In this document: positions 9,796-18,400 of the stretch, piece after piece | Position numbering within the stretch: the first letter of the stretch is position 1 | Layout of the letters: every line of letters starts with the position of its first letter | NCBI GenBank assembly: GCA_015056575.1 | Contig: SVGA01000014.1 | Location: forward strand, 29,083 to 93,082 | Length of the DNA: 64,000 nucleotides | Source of the DNA: Butyrivibrio sp. | GTDB lineage: Bacteria > Bacillota > Clostridia > Lachnospirales > Lachnospiraceae | Direction: 5' to 3' | The notes under the pieces: model-generated | Seen by the model: the letters and a program-made list of their open reading frames with translations, nothing else | What the model was told of the DNA's origin: nothing | Database searches by the model: none | Made by a program: the position numbers and the translations under genes

Positions 9796-10665
9796 ATGGG
9801 ACTTGGCGGATATCTGATAGAAAAATACAATAATATGACCGGGGCGTACACCTGCAACAGACTGGTGGAGGAAGCAAAAAAGCTTGGGATCGATCTTAAG
9901 ATCATCGGAGTCCATGATACAACGGTGACTTGTGATGGAATATTTAACCATGGGCAGCTCCTGGAGAAAAGAGATTTCGTAATTAACCGATACAAGTGGG
10001 GAAAGCTCAAGGACAGGATCAATGAGCTTGGATCGCGAAGCTATAACAATATTTACTCTTTTAACAGGTATATCAACAAGTATCAACAGCTTAGAGATAT
10101 CAAATCCCTTGATTTTCTTGTTCCGAAGTATGTTTTGGGAACAGCTCTTTTGCCCTATGAGGAAGTGGTCAGCGAAGTGGGAACGCCATTTGTGGCTAAA
10201 GGGCTTGAGAGCTCCATGGGAGAGCAGATTTCCCTGGTGGGATCTTTTGAGGATTATCGCAGACTCCTTGATACCTATGGCCCGGAAAAAGAGCTGTTGT
10301 TTGAAGAATACATCTCAACAAGCTACGGAAGAGATATGAGGATATTCAGCCTTCGGGGGAAAGTCATTGCCGGTATGGTAAGGAAGTCGCAGGGGGATTT
10401 CAGAGCCAATGTGGCCCTTGGGGCAACGGTGGAACCCTTAACGATCACACCTGCCATAGAAATGATTGCGTACGCTATATATCTATACAGCTGTGTTGAT
10501 TTTGTCGGGATAGATCTTTTATTCGGAGAGGACAAACCTTATTTTTGCGAGATTAATGTAATGCCGGGACTTGAGGGGATTGAAGCGTCTTCAGGCAAAA
10601 ACATTGCGGGAATGATAATGGAGACTATCAAAGGGGACTTTGAGAATGAACAGACAGGAAGCTGA
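9796..10665 (+). CDS. RimK-like ATP-grasp ligase
   Basis: 289 residues with ATP-grasp features: a lysine-containing strand FVAKGLESSMGEQ (about 132-144), the adenine-binding stretch ELLFEEYI (about 166-173), and the Mg-binding D...E.N pattern in DLLFGEDKPYFCEINVMPG (near 240-258). It most resembles RimK and lysine/glutamate-adding ligases, which couple ATP to amide-bond formation through an acyl phosphate. The substrate is unknown. It follows the amidohydrolase-like gene by 2 bases and overlaps the Mur ligase gene by 20, implying coupled expression. Fold call is strong; RimK-subfamily placement is moderate. Confidence 0.82.
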   Translation: MGLGGYLIEKYNNMTGAYTCNRLVEEAKKLGIDLKIIGVHDTTVTCDGIFNHGQLLEKRDFVINRYKWGKLKDRINELGSRSYNNIYSFNRYINKYQQLRDIKSLDFLVPKYVLGTALLPYEEVVSEVGTPFVAKGLESSMGEQISLVGSFEDYRRLLDTYGPEKELLFEEYISTSYGRDMRIFSLRGKVIAGMVRKSQGDFRANVALGATVEPLTITPAIEMIAYAIYLYSCVDFVGIDLLFGEDKPYFCEINVMPGLEGIEASSGKNIAGMIMETIKGDFENEQTGS

Positions 10666-11947
10666 GGACTACGTTTACAGCTCATATATGAAGGCTGAAA
10701 AACACTGGGACTATAACGCCAAAGACTCAGTCAAAAGAAGACCTGACCTGACTTATGAAATACTTAGAAATAAGTCAGTGACTCCCTCTGTTGTGGTGAC
10801 TGGGAGCAAGGGAAAGGGCTCTGTTGCCAACATGATCTCATGTCTTCTTCAGGCCCGGCTTAGGGTTGGCCTCATGACAAGCCCCCATATCACTGATTTT
10901 AACGACAGATTTAAGATAGATGGGCAGAAGATCAGTGATGATGACTTTGCAAAGTATATGACTTCGATAAAGCCGGAACTTGACGAGATAGAAAAGACGC
11001 TGCCGGAAGATGTATGCATCAGTCCCATAGGTATACAGGCGGATCTTGCACTGACGTATTTTAATGATAAGGGTACGAACTTTAATGTCATTGAATGCGG
11101 TAAGGGCGCTGAGTTTGATGACGCCAATAATATAAGACATGAATATGCGATGATAAACAGTATCTTTTTGGAGCACACAAGAGAGCTTGGGAAGACTGTG
11201 GAGGAAATTGCAGGGGATAAAGCCCATGTTATAACGGGAGAGCAGAAATGCGTTTATGTGGCACCTCAGGTCCCTGAGGTCATGAAGGTGATACGCAGCA
11301 GGGCAGACGGTTACAGCGTGCCTCTTAAAGAATACGGAAAAGACTTTAAGGCAGAGAACATAAGGTATTCCCGGGGCGGGATGACATTTGATGTGACTTT
11401 AGGTGAGAGGATTTTTTGTGATATCGCGATCCCGCTTCTTGGAGAACACCAGGCAAGAAACTGTGCGCTGGCCATGGCAGCTGCGGCGGATATTCTGGGT
11501 GACCTTGATGAAGAGACGGCAAGAAGGCAGCTTTTAAAGCTTGATTATCCCGGAAGAATGGAAGTCATATCCGTGGATCCATTTATGATCCTTGATGCCT
11601 GCATCAATCCCGCAAGCTGTCAGAATGTAATTGATGTACTTGGAAATTACGGCATAGATAAGGCGACGATGATAATAGGCATTCCCGATGACAAGGACTA
11701 TGCCGGGGTGGCTAAAATGATGCAGCCGATGGCAGATACAGTCATTATCACAAAGTCCGGGAATCCTCACTATGTATTCAGTCCCACCATACAATGCGAA
11801 GAACTTTTGAAAGTAGGCATCAAAGCAGTTCCCACAGCGTCTGTAAGAGAAGCCGTCGAAAAGGCGAAGGCTATTGGAAAGCCCACAGTAATTCTTGGAA
11901 CAACCTCGGTTGTTTCCGAAATGACAAAGCTCAAAGCTTTTCTCTGA
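10646..11947 (+). CDS. FolC-like Mur ligase family protein
   Basis: ATG at 10646 has AAGGGGA about 9 bases upstream; an in-frame TTG at 10640 is possible. 433 residues. P-loop TGSKGKGSV (near 51-59), TSPHITDFNDRFKIDG as in folylpolyglutamate synthase, a modified central region (ECGKGAEFDDANNI, FLEHTRELG) and a Mur ligase C-terminal domain. FolC normally has a different GLGGRLDATN and GLDHTE-type signature, so this is a divergent paralogue. It would ligate an amino acid, plausibly glutamate, by way of an acyl phosphate. It could be the cell's FolC or part of a separate peptide pathway with the two upstream genes. The convergent neighbour is the folate transporter folT. Confidence 0.8.
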   Translation: MNRQEAEDYVYSSYMKAEKHWDYNAKDSVKRRPDLTYEILRNKSVTPSVVVTGSKGKGSVANMISCLLQARLRVGLMTSPHITDFNDRFKIDGQKISDDDFAKYMTSIKPELDEIEKTLPEDVCISPIGIQADLALTYFNDKGTNFNVIECGKGAEFDDANNIRHEYAMINSIFLEHTRELGKTVEEIAGDKAHVITGEQKCVYVAPQVPEVMKVIRSRADGYSVPLKEYGKDFKAENIRYSRGGMTFDVTLGERIFCDIAIPLLGEHQARNCALAMAAAADILGDLDEETARRQLLKLDYPGRMEVISVDPFMILDACINPASCQNVIDVLGNYGIDKATMIIGIPDDKDYAGVAKMMQPMADTVIITKSGNPHYVFSPTIQCEELLKVGIKAVPTASVREAVEKAKAIGKPTVILGTTSVVSEMTKLKAFL

Positions 11948-11978
11948 TTCCACAATCTTAAATATGAATCCAAATGAA

Positions 11979-12013
11979 AGAGCCATGTATCACAGGGAAT
12001 GATACATGGCTCT
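11979..12013. terminator. Bidirectional terminator
   Basis: Perfect 14-bp arms AGAGCCATGTATCA (11979-11992) and TGATACATGGCTCT (12000-12013) lie between the convergent Mur ligase gene and folT. T-rich sequence follows in both directions. Confidence 0.85.
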
Positions 12014-12033
12014 GTTATCGTTATTTACAAATA

Positions 12034-12600
12034 TTACTTGGCATCAAAGTGGGGCTTAACTACCTTGCTGACAACCTTCAGCACTGCATACATGATGAAG
12101 CAGTCGATGGGAAGCATCACAGCGTTGGAAATGAGCCTTCCTGGAAGGATAGCTGCGATGGCCTGACCGTAAAGAAGATTGAGCCAGAGAGTGTTGAGAA
12201 TAAGGTTACAGATTATCTTCTGAACAACCTGAGAGATGATAACATTCTTAACACTTAAAGGTCTGTTGTAGAGGAAGAATCCGAAGATCACAGCTCCAAG
12301 CATGGCGGTGATGGTAAAGCCGGGGAAGTAATTGCCGTCCCCTGAGGCAAACCATTTGATCACATCCATAGCTCCTCCAAAGATAGCGCCGATCCAGGGA
12401 CCGAAGAGATAATCAACTATCTGGTTGGGGAGATTGGAAAAGCCAATTCTGATGAACTGACCAACCTTGATGGTGGCAACATAGCCGAGGATGACAGCCA
12501 AAGCGCCCATCATTCCGCAGAAGGTCAGAACCTTGGTCTCTTTAAGCCTTGAAAGAGAAGATACGTTGGATTTCTGGTACAAAGAATTGTTATTAGACAT
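12034..12600 (-). CDS. folT: Folate-type ECF transporter S component
   Basis: 188-residue hydrophobic protein with about five to six membrane helices and the S-component pattern (FCGMMGALAVILGY, FGPWIGAIFGGAMDVIKW). It binds the vitamin and works with a shared energising module (EcfA, EcfA', EcfT) encoded elsewhere. The folate assignment rests on both family resemblance and the THF riboswitch directly upstream. RBS AAAGGAGGTG lies 5 bases before the ATG. Single-gene transcription unit. Confidence 0.92.
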   Translation of the reverse strand: MSNNNSLYQKSNVSSLSRLKETKVLTFCGMMGALAVILGYVATIKVGQFIRIGFSNLPNQIVDYLFGPWIGAIFGGAMDVIKWFASGDGNYFPGFTITAMLGAVIFGFFLYNRPLSVKNVIISQVVQKIICNLILNTLWLNLLYGQAIAAILPGRLISNAVMLPIDCFIMYAVLKVVSKVVKPHFDAK

Positions 12601-12660
12601 AAAAACACCTCCTTTGCAGTTCCTTTAACCACATCGGAGGACATAGACACAGTCGATGTA

Positions 12661-12758
12661 GCAGCGGGATGCGACACTAAAACCGCGGGAAAAGACCCTT
12701 CGTCCCAGTGACAACTCCCTGTTCACCGGGCACTTAACGCTTTAATGTCTACTCTGCG
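12661..12758 (-). ncRNA. Tetrahydrofolate (THF) riboswitch
   Basis: Read on the minus strand, the leader holds the class-typical blocks in order: AGAGTAGA, GCGTTAAGTGCC, GGGAGTTGT, GGGACGAAGGG, CCCGCGGT and GCATCCCGC. Closing pairs GCAG/CTGC form P1. It lies about 60 bases upstream of folT. THF riboswitches repress folate transport and synthesis genes when reduced folate is plentiful. The 3' end and the expression platform (perhaps RBS occlusion) are less certain. Confidence 0.93.
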
Positions 12759-12779
12759 TTTCGTTTTTTTTACGACTTC

Positions 12780-12808
12780 ATAATACTGTATTTGTCCTTG
12801 TAATACAA
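12780..12808 (-). promoter_or_regulatory. SigA-type promoter of the THF riboswitch-folT transcript
   Basis: Minus strand TTGTAT (12808-12803), a 17-nt spacer and TATTAT (12785-12780), about 22 bases before the riboswitch begins. Its -35 lies in a palindrome shared with the opposite promoter. Confidence 0.65.
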
Positions 12809-12826
12809 GATATGTTTTTGTAAAAT
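12798..12826 (+). promoter_or_regulatory. SigA-type promoter of the DUF3298 lipoprotein gene
   Basis: TTGTAA (12798-12803), a 17-nt spacer and TAAAAT (12821-12826). The -35 is embedded in the palindrome CTTGTAATACAAG (12797-12809), which also contains the -35 of the divergent folT promoter. Confidence 0.65.
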
Positions 12827-12882
12827 TGGGTGACAGGCTTTTTTAGCGTAAATAGGGCGATTGCCTGTAAAGAGGAGTAAAT

Positions 12883-14574
12883 ATGAAAAGAAAATGTATG
12901 TCTTATTTTAAGAAGGCGCTTACAATGGCGCTTGTTTCTGCGCTTTGCGCTTCTGCAATTTCAGGATGCAGTTTCAAAAAAGAAGACAGTGAAGAAAACG
13001 CTGCTTCTTCAGTAGAGTTTTCGCAGGTACAGGCTCTTTTGCCGGATACAGAACAGGAGAGCAGCGGAAGTGATGAAGCGGATTTTGAGGCTCCCATCAC
13101 TATTGTAAATCACAGTGTTGAGTGCGTAAGTGACTCTCAGGTTATTGCTACAGGTAAATATCCGGAGTTTTATTTTACGGATGAATTTTCTGCAAGATTC
13201 CCCAAGCTTCGAGATACTCTGGAGAGATTCAACGAAAGCTGGAAGGAAGAGACCGAAGAAACGGTTCAGTCTTTTGGCCACTTTAAGCTTATCGATAATT
13301 ATGCCTCCGAAGAAGAATATACTGTTGAGAAGACTGTAAGCATTGTAAGAGCGGATGAGAGGCTTTTTACCTTTGCAGTATATTATTATGACTATTCCGG
13401 CGGAGCTCACCCAAATCACAGTTCAGAGTATTATAATTTTGACCCGGCAACGGGAAAAATCGTGCCTCTGACAGATGTGATAACCGTCGAGCCCGGAGCC
13501 GAGACTTCACAGATGTTCTGGCAAAGACTATACGATACATACCCCGAGTGCGAGGAGGAATTTAAGTCCTACGACATCGGATTTGACTATGAGACCAACG
13601 AAGAGATCGATACTTTTGAACAGAAACTTATTGAGGACAGGTTCAACTGGGCTGTTCTTCCAGACGGGCTTTGGATTTACTTTTCACCCTACGATGTTGC
13701 TTCCTATGCAACAGGGTACCTTGAGATGAATTTCCCTGATTCCGAGTATCCTGGGCTGGTACTTGATGCATTTAAGATTGCGGAGAAATTTGATGCAGAT
13801 AGGTATGTAAAATATGAGGAAGATCCAGAGATTACTGAGGTAGAGCCCGAGGAACCCGTATATGAAGGCTCTACAACTATAGCAAATCCCTGCTGGGAAG
13901 GCTTTACCAACTATAGCTACAGTAAAGAGAACCCTCAGTATGTTACCCTGGAAAAGACCAAGGAAGATAAGACAGACTGGATCGACATCTCTGTATGGTG
14001 TGATGATAATAACATCCCCAGAAAAGAAATCCCCTATGAGGATGGAACTTACAGGTATGTTCCCGACGCATCTGTGGAATATGATTATATGTATACGGGA
14101 TTGGAAATCTATGACGCAGCAAGTTCCGAAAAACTATATGATTTTGATCTCTATACTCTGGCAAACGGACCTGATGAGGAATCTGATAAGTACTCTGCAG
14201 AAACTCAGTATATCAGATGGGCAAGGCTTGTTGATGACATGCTGTACGTTGAGCTGAGCATGAACGGATATGCGTCGGAAGAGCCGGACTCAAGTTATAT
14301 CGTAGGAATAAATGTTGAATCCGGACAGCTTGCCTTCAGATCGGAGCCTCAGACTGCAAACGCTGAGAACTTTGAGGTCATAGATGACTGTATTATCTGC
14401 GGCTACGGATTTACCGCGGAGCCTGATTATCTTTATATACTGGATAGGTACACAGGAGAGAGAATTGAAACAATTCCCGTAAACTCTGCGCCTGAATTCA
14501 TCAAGGCAGTGGATGATACCCTCTATGTTGCATGCTACAATACAAGCTATGAATTTAAGATAAAGGAAAAATAA
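12883..14574 (+). CDS. DUF3298/RsiV-like lipoprotein
   Basis: 563 residues. A lipoprotein signal peptide ends with SAISGC (Cys29 lipidated), so the protein faces outward on the membrane. The middle (about 60-300) matches the DUF4163/DUF3298 arrangement seen in RsiV-like proteins, including YYYDYSGGAHPNHSSEYYNF and a following DPATGKIVPLTDVI stretch. The second half (about 330-563) looks like a beta-rich repeat domain with Tyr and Asp-rich strands and is not recognised. RBS AGAGGAG before the ATG. Its stop overlaps the surE start by one base. RsiV binds lysozyme in Bacillus, but no sigma factor gene is nearby and no transmembrane anti-sigma region is seen, so that role is not claimed. Confidence 0.8.
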   Translation: MKRKCMSYFKKALTMALVSALCASAISGCSFKKEDSEENAASSVEFSQVQALLPDTEQESSGSDEADFEAPITIVNHSVECVSDSQVIATGKYPEFYFTDEFSARFPKLRDTLERFNESWKEETEETVQSFGHFKLIDNYASEEEYTVEKTVSIVRADERLFTFAVYYYDYSGGAHPNHSSEYYNFDPATGKIVPLTDVITVEPGAETSQMFWQRLYDTYPECEEEFKSYDIGFDYETNEEIDTFEQKLIEDRFNWAVLPDGLWIYFSPYDVASYATGYLEMNFPDSEYPGLVLDAFKIAEKFDADRYVKYEEDPEITEVEPEEPVYEGSTTIANPCWEGFTNYSYSKENPQYVTLEKTKEDKTDWIDISVWCDDNNIPRKEIPYEDGTYRYVPDASVEYDYMYTGLEIYDAASSEKLYDFDLYTLANGPDEESDKYSAETQYIRWARLVDDMLYVELSMNGYASEEPDSSYIVGINVESGQLAFRSEPQTANAENFEVIDDCIICGYGFTAEPDYLYILDRYTGERIETIPVNSAPEFIKAVDDTLYVACYNTSYEFKIKEK

Positions 14575-15293
14575 TGGGAAGACAGATTCTTATAACTAAC
14601 GATGACGGCATAGATGCAGACGGAATAAGGCGGCTTGCCTATGCCGCTGGGAAATTCGGTGAGGTCTATGTTGTGGCACCTCATGATCAGAGAAGTGCCG
14701 CATCCCACAGCATAACTTTAAGAAAGGCATTTGAGATCCATCCTTTTGATATGGGGATTCCCGGGGTGCACGGATTTTCTTGCACAGGAACCCCTGCTGA
14801 CTGCATCAGGGTGGGCAAGCTCAATGTAATGCCAAAGTTTCCGGATGTAGTCCTTACAGGTATCAACTATGGCTACAATGTGGCTGCGGATATTCAATAT
14901 TCAGCTACCTTAGGAGCTGCTTTTGAAGCGGAATTCCAGGGGATTCCTGCCATTGCTTTTTCCGAGCACTTCGGAGACGAACATGAGGTGACGGACAGAT
15001 ATCTTGTGGAGATATTGGGAGAACTCATTGATAAGGAGTATGTTCCGGGGCAGGTGTGGAATGTGAACTTCCCGGGCTGCAGCCTTGCTGATTGCAAGGG
15101 AATTCTGTGGGACAGAAAGGTCTCAAGAATGTCTTTCTTTGATGACAGGTATAAGGTTGAAGAACAGCTTCCCGATGGAGGCATGCTGGTCAGCGTCGAT
15201 GGAGTATATAATCCCAAAAAGGACGAGGGAACAGACTACGGTGCAATACTTTCAAATTACGTATCCGTGGGCATTGTAAGGAATATCAGCTGA
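14574..15293 (+). CDS. surE: 5'/3'-nucleotidase SurE
   Basis: 239 residues, normal length. Metal-site motif ITNDDGIDADGI (7-18), then APHDQRSAASHSIT (35-48) and SCTGTPADCIRVG (about 69-81), the hallmarks of SurE. It dephosphorylates nucleoside monophosphates and short polyphosphate and is linked to stationary-phase and stress survival in other bacteria. It is coupled to the upstream lipoprotein gene by a TAATG overlap, which is an unusual partnership. Confidence 0.95.
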   Translation: MGRQILITNDDGIDADGIRRLAYAAGKFGEVYVVAPHDQRSAASHSITLRKAFEIHPFDMGIPGVHGFSCTGTPADCIRVGKLNVMPKFPDVVLTGINYGYNVAADIQYSATLGAAFEAEFQGIPAIAFSEHFGDEHEVTDRYLVEILGELIDKEYVPGQVWNVNFPGCSLADCKGILWDRKVSRMSFFDDRYKVEEQLPDGGMLVSVDGVYNPKKDEGTDYGAILSNYVSVGIVRNIS

Positions 15294-15360
15294 CCCGGAT
15301 CAGATAATTATAAGACGGTCAAAAATCTATAAAAAGTGGCTCAAATATTATAAATACAGT

Positions 15361-15412
15361 CGGAAACCCCGATGATAGAATATCAATCGTGGGGGCTTTC
15401 CGGCTTATTTTT
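15361..15412 (+). terminator. Probable terminator after surE
   Basis: CGGAAACCCC (15361-15370) can pair imperfectly with GGGGGCTTTCCG (15391-15402), followed by a T-rich run. An upstream in-frame ATG of the GH43 gene (15372) lies inside this hairpin, an argument against using it as the start codon. Confidence 0.55.
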
Positions 15413-15494
15413 ATGGGGATTTAAAGCCGTAAAAAGAGCTCTCTATAGTAACAAAAAACTATTGAAGAAAGTAAAAGTAAAGGGGGAAGGAAAT

Positions 15495-18400
15495 TTGAGA
15501 AAGAACAGTAGGTTCTATGCACTGGCATTGGCTGCAGCACTGGGATTGCAGACAATCGGTTCCCAGGTTGCCTATGCGGCTGAAAATCCGCCACTGGATG
15601 ATGCTGCAAATGAGCAGGACGAAAAAGAAAATGAAGAACCAAAGACAGACCGGGCCGGAAGCGGCGCCGCAGAAGCTGATGAAGCTGAAGATGATGAAGG
15701 CTCTAAAAGCGGCGGTGTGAAGTCAGACGGATCGGAGTCTGAGACCGGTGATACTAAAGACGAGAAAGAAGCTCAGTCAGATGCCGGGGAAGAAGCCGGG
15801 GAGGAATCCGAAGAAGCAGAGGATGAAACAGAGGATGAATCCGAGGACGAGGAGGAAGAACTTTCGGATGATTCCGAGGAGGAAATCGTTATCACAGCAA
15901 AGAGCGCTCCTTTGGAAGATCCAAGACAGACGGCTGTTCCGGGAAGGGGTGATCTTCTCTGGGCTGTAGATATGAATGATCTGTCACAGTTTGATCTTTA
16001 CACAGGCCCTGCCCAGGGAACCTGGTCTGCGTCTGATGATGTGGTAAGAATAGACGGAGGACACGGCAACAAGGCCATTTCCAAGAGACAGGACTTTGAT
16101 GACTTTGTACTGGAAGCGGATGTAACAGTTGAAAGACAGGCTGATCTTCCGGATAAATCCAGCGCTCAGGGTGGAATTCTTTTCCGTGCATCAAGAGGAG
16201 CTGATCGACAGAACGACGGGTATTTCGGATACTATCTTGGAATCAATGCCAAGGGCCAGGAGATGATCCTGGGACGTTGTTCAGGAAACAACTGGTATGA
16301 GATAGCTACCAAGAAGATGAAGGTTGAGTATGGAAAGAGCTATCACCTTACCGTAGTTGCCAGCGGCTCACATATTACCTGTTATGCTGATTATAACGGC
16401 GAAAACTACGCCAAGCTTTATATCAATGATACAACTCACGCAAGCGGCGGGATAGGAATGAGGAACTGGCTTTCCCATTCAAGCTTTAGAAATCTTGCAG
16501 TAAGTGAGTACGATGAGGAGGCTTTATATGACAGCTATACAAATCCTCTTTTGAACCACTGCGCAGATCCCGACGTTCTGTATCATAACGGAACCTATTT
16601 CCTTTATCCCACCAATGCCGGAGACGACACCCACGGAATAAAGGTTTACACATCTACAGATCTTGTTCACTGGACAGATCAGGGCTATGCACTGAGCAAA
16701 GGAGACTGCTGGGGAACAACCGGATTCTGGGCTCCCGATCTTATTGAAAAAGACGGAACCTTCTACATGTACTATGTGGCAAATGAGCAGATCTGTGTAG
16801 CAACAAGCGATTCTCCTCTGGGACCCTTTACTCAGGAAGTTAAAGAGCCCATGGACGGGTCAGAGAAGAATATCGATGCACATATTTTCTACGATGAGGC
16901 ATCAGGGAAATATTACATCTATTATGTTCGCTTCACAGGAGGCAATGTTATCTGGGGCGCAGAGCTTTCAGATGATATGAAGACCATCAAAAAAGATACC
17001 TTAAAGCAGATCGTTGCAGCTGATCAGGGCTGGGATCAGGATATGGGCAATATCAATGAAGGCCCCTTCATGCTGACCTATGAGGGCAAGTATTACCTCA
17101 CCTACTCAGGTGCTCATTTCCAGAGTATCCATTACGGTTCAGCCTTTGCTGTGTCGGATTCACCCCTCGGTGACTTTAAGAAATACGATTATAACCCCAT
17201 AATGAAATCCAATTCCACGGTTCACGGTACGGGACATCACGGCATCACTGTATCTCCCGACGGAACTGAGATGTTCATTGTTTATCACAGCCATCATGAC
17301 CTTAACAGCACTGAGCCAAGGCAGCTGTGCATAGACAGGATCCATTTCACAAAGGACGCAGAGGGCGAGACTATTCTTGAAGTTATGGGACCTACCATTA
17401 CACCCCAGAGACTCCCTTCAGGAGCAGTGGATGTGGCAAACTTCATTGAAGCTGTAAATCCTGACGATATAAAGGTTTCGGATGATGCGGATGCTGAGGA
17501 TGTTAATGCAGCACTTCCCGCAGAAGTGACAGTAGCAACAAGTAAAGGTGACTATACTGCATCCGTTACCTGGAATAACGTAAAAGACACTGATCTTAAG
17601 GGTAAATCCATTGAGGTAGAGGGAACAGTAACTCTTCCCGAAGAAGTGGAGAACCTTGGAGATGCAGATCTCTCAGTTACCTGCACTGTTATCCTTGGAG
17701 ATGCCAAGATCAAGGAAGACCTCAAAAAGATCCTGGATGAGCTTGTGATACCAGGATCAGATGCCATCAGAGGAAACATCACACTTCCTTCAGTATCAGG
17801 CGAGGCGCTTCTTACCTGGGAGTCTGACAACGAAGAGGTGATCACCTCCAAAGACAAAGCACAGGATGGATACTATGACATCCCTGCAGGTGTTGTTACA
17901 AGAGGCAGCAAGAACGAGAAGGTAACACTTACCGTTACCGGAACTATTGATGGTGTTTCTCTTTCCAGGGAATTTGAAGTCACTGTTCTTGCAAAAGAGA
18001 ATGTGGATGAGACCTACGTTGGATATCTCTATGCACACTTTAAGGAAATCCCCGGAGAAAAAGGCGAGCAGGATATCTTTTACGGTATAAGTGATGATGG
18101 CCTTAACTGGACAGCACTTAACGGAAACGAAGCAGTCCTTAAGTCTGATGTAAGTGACAAGGCAACAAGAGATCCTTATATCATAAGAAGTGCAGAAGGA
18201 GACAGATTTTTCCTTCTTGCAACAGACCAGGATATCTATAAATACGGCAGCAACATTCCCTGGGACAGACTTTCAACTCAGGGCAGCACAGCTCTTACCA
18301 TCTGGGAGTCCACAGACCTTGTAAACTGGACCAATGAAAGAAATGTTGATGTAGCCGGATCCATCGGCGGCGGATGCGCATGGGCTCCTGAAGCAATCTA

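Noticed and set aside
9610..10086. 158-codon minus-strand ORF spanning the amidohydrolase-ATP-grasp junction
   Set aside because: No RBS, no recognisable protein features, and it crosses two well-supported genes.
12883..14574. Lysozyme-sensing anti-sigma factor RsiV
   Set aside because: The DUF3298-like part is shared, but there is no N-terminal anti-sigma domain and transmembrane helix, and no ECF sigma gene is adjacent; it is a lipoprotein instead.
15372..15494. Longer N-terminus for the GH43 protein starting at ATG 15372
   Set aside because: The ATG lies inside a terminator-like hairpin, has no RBS, and would bury the signal peptide behind 41 residues. TTG 15495 has a good RBS and gives a standard signal peptide.
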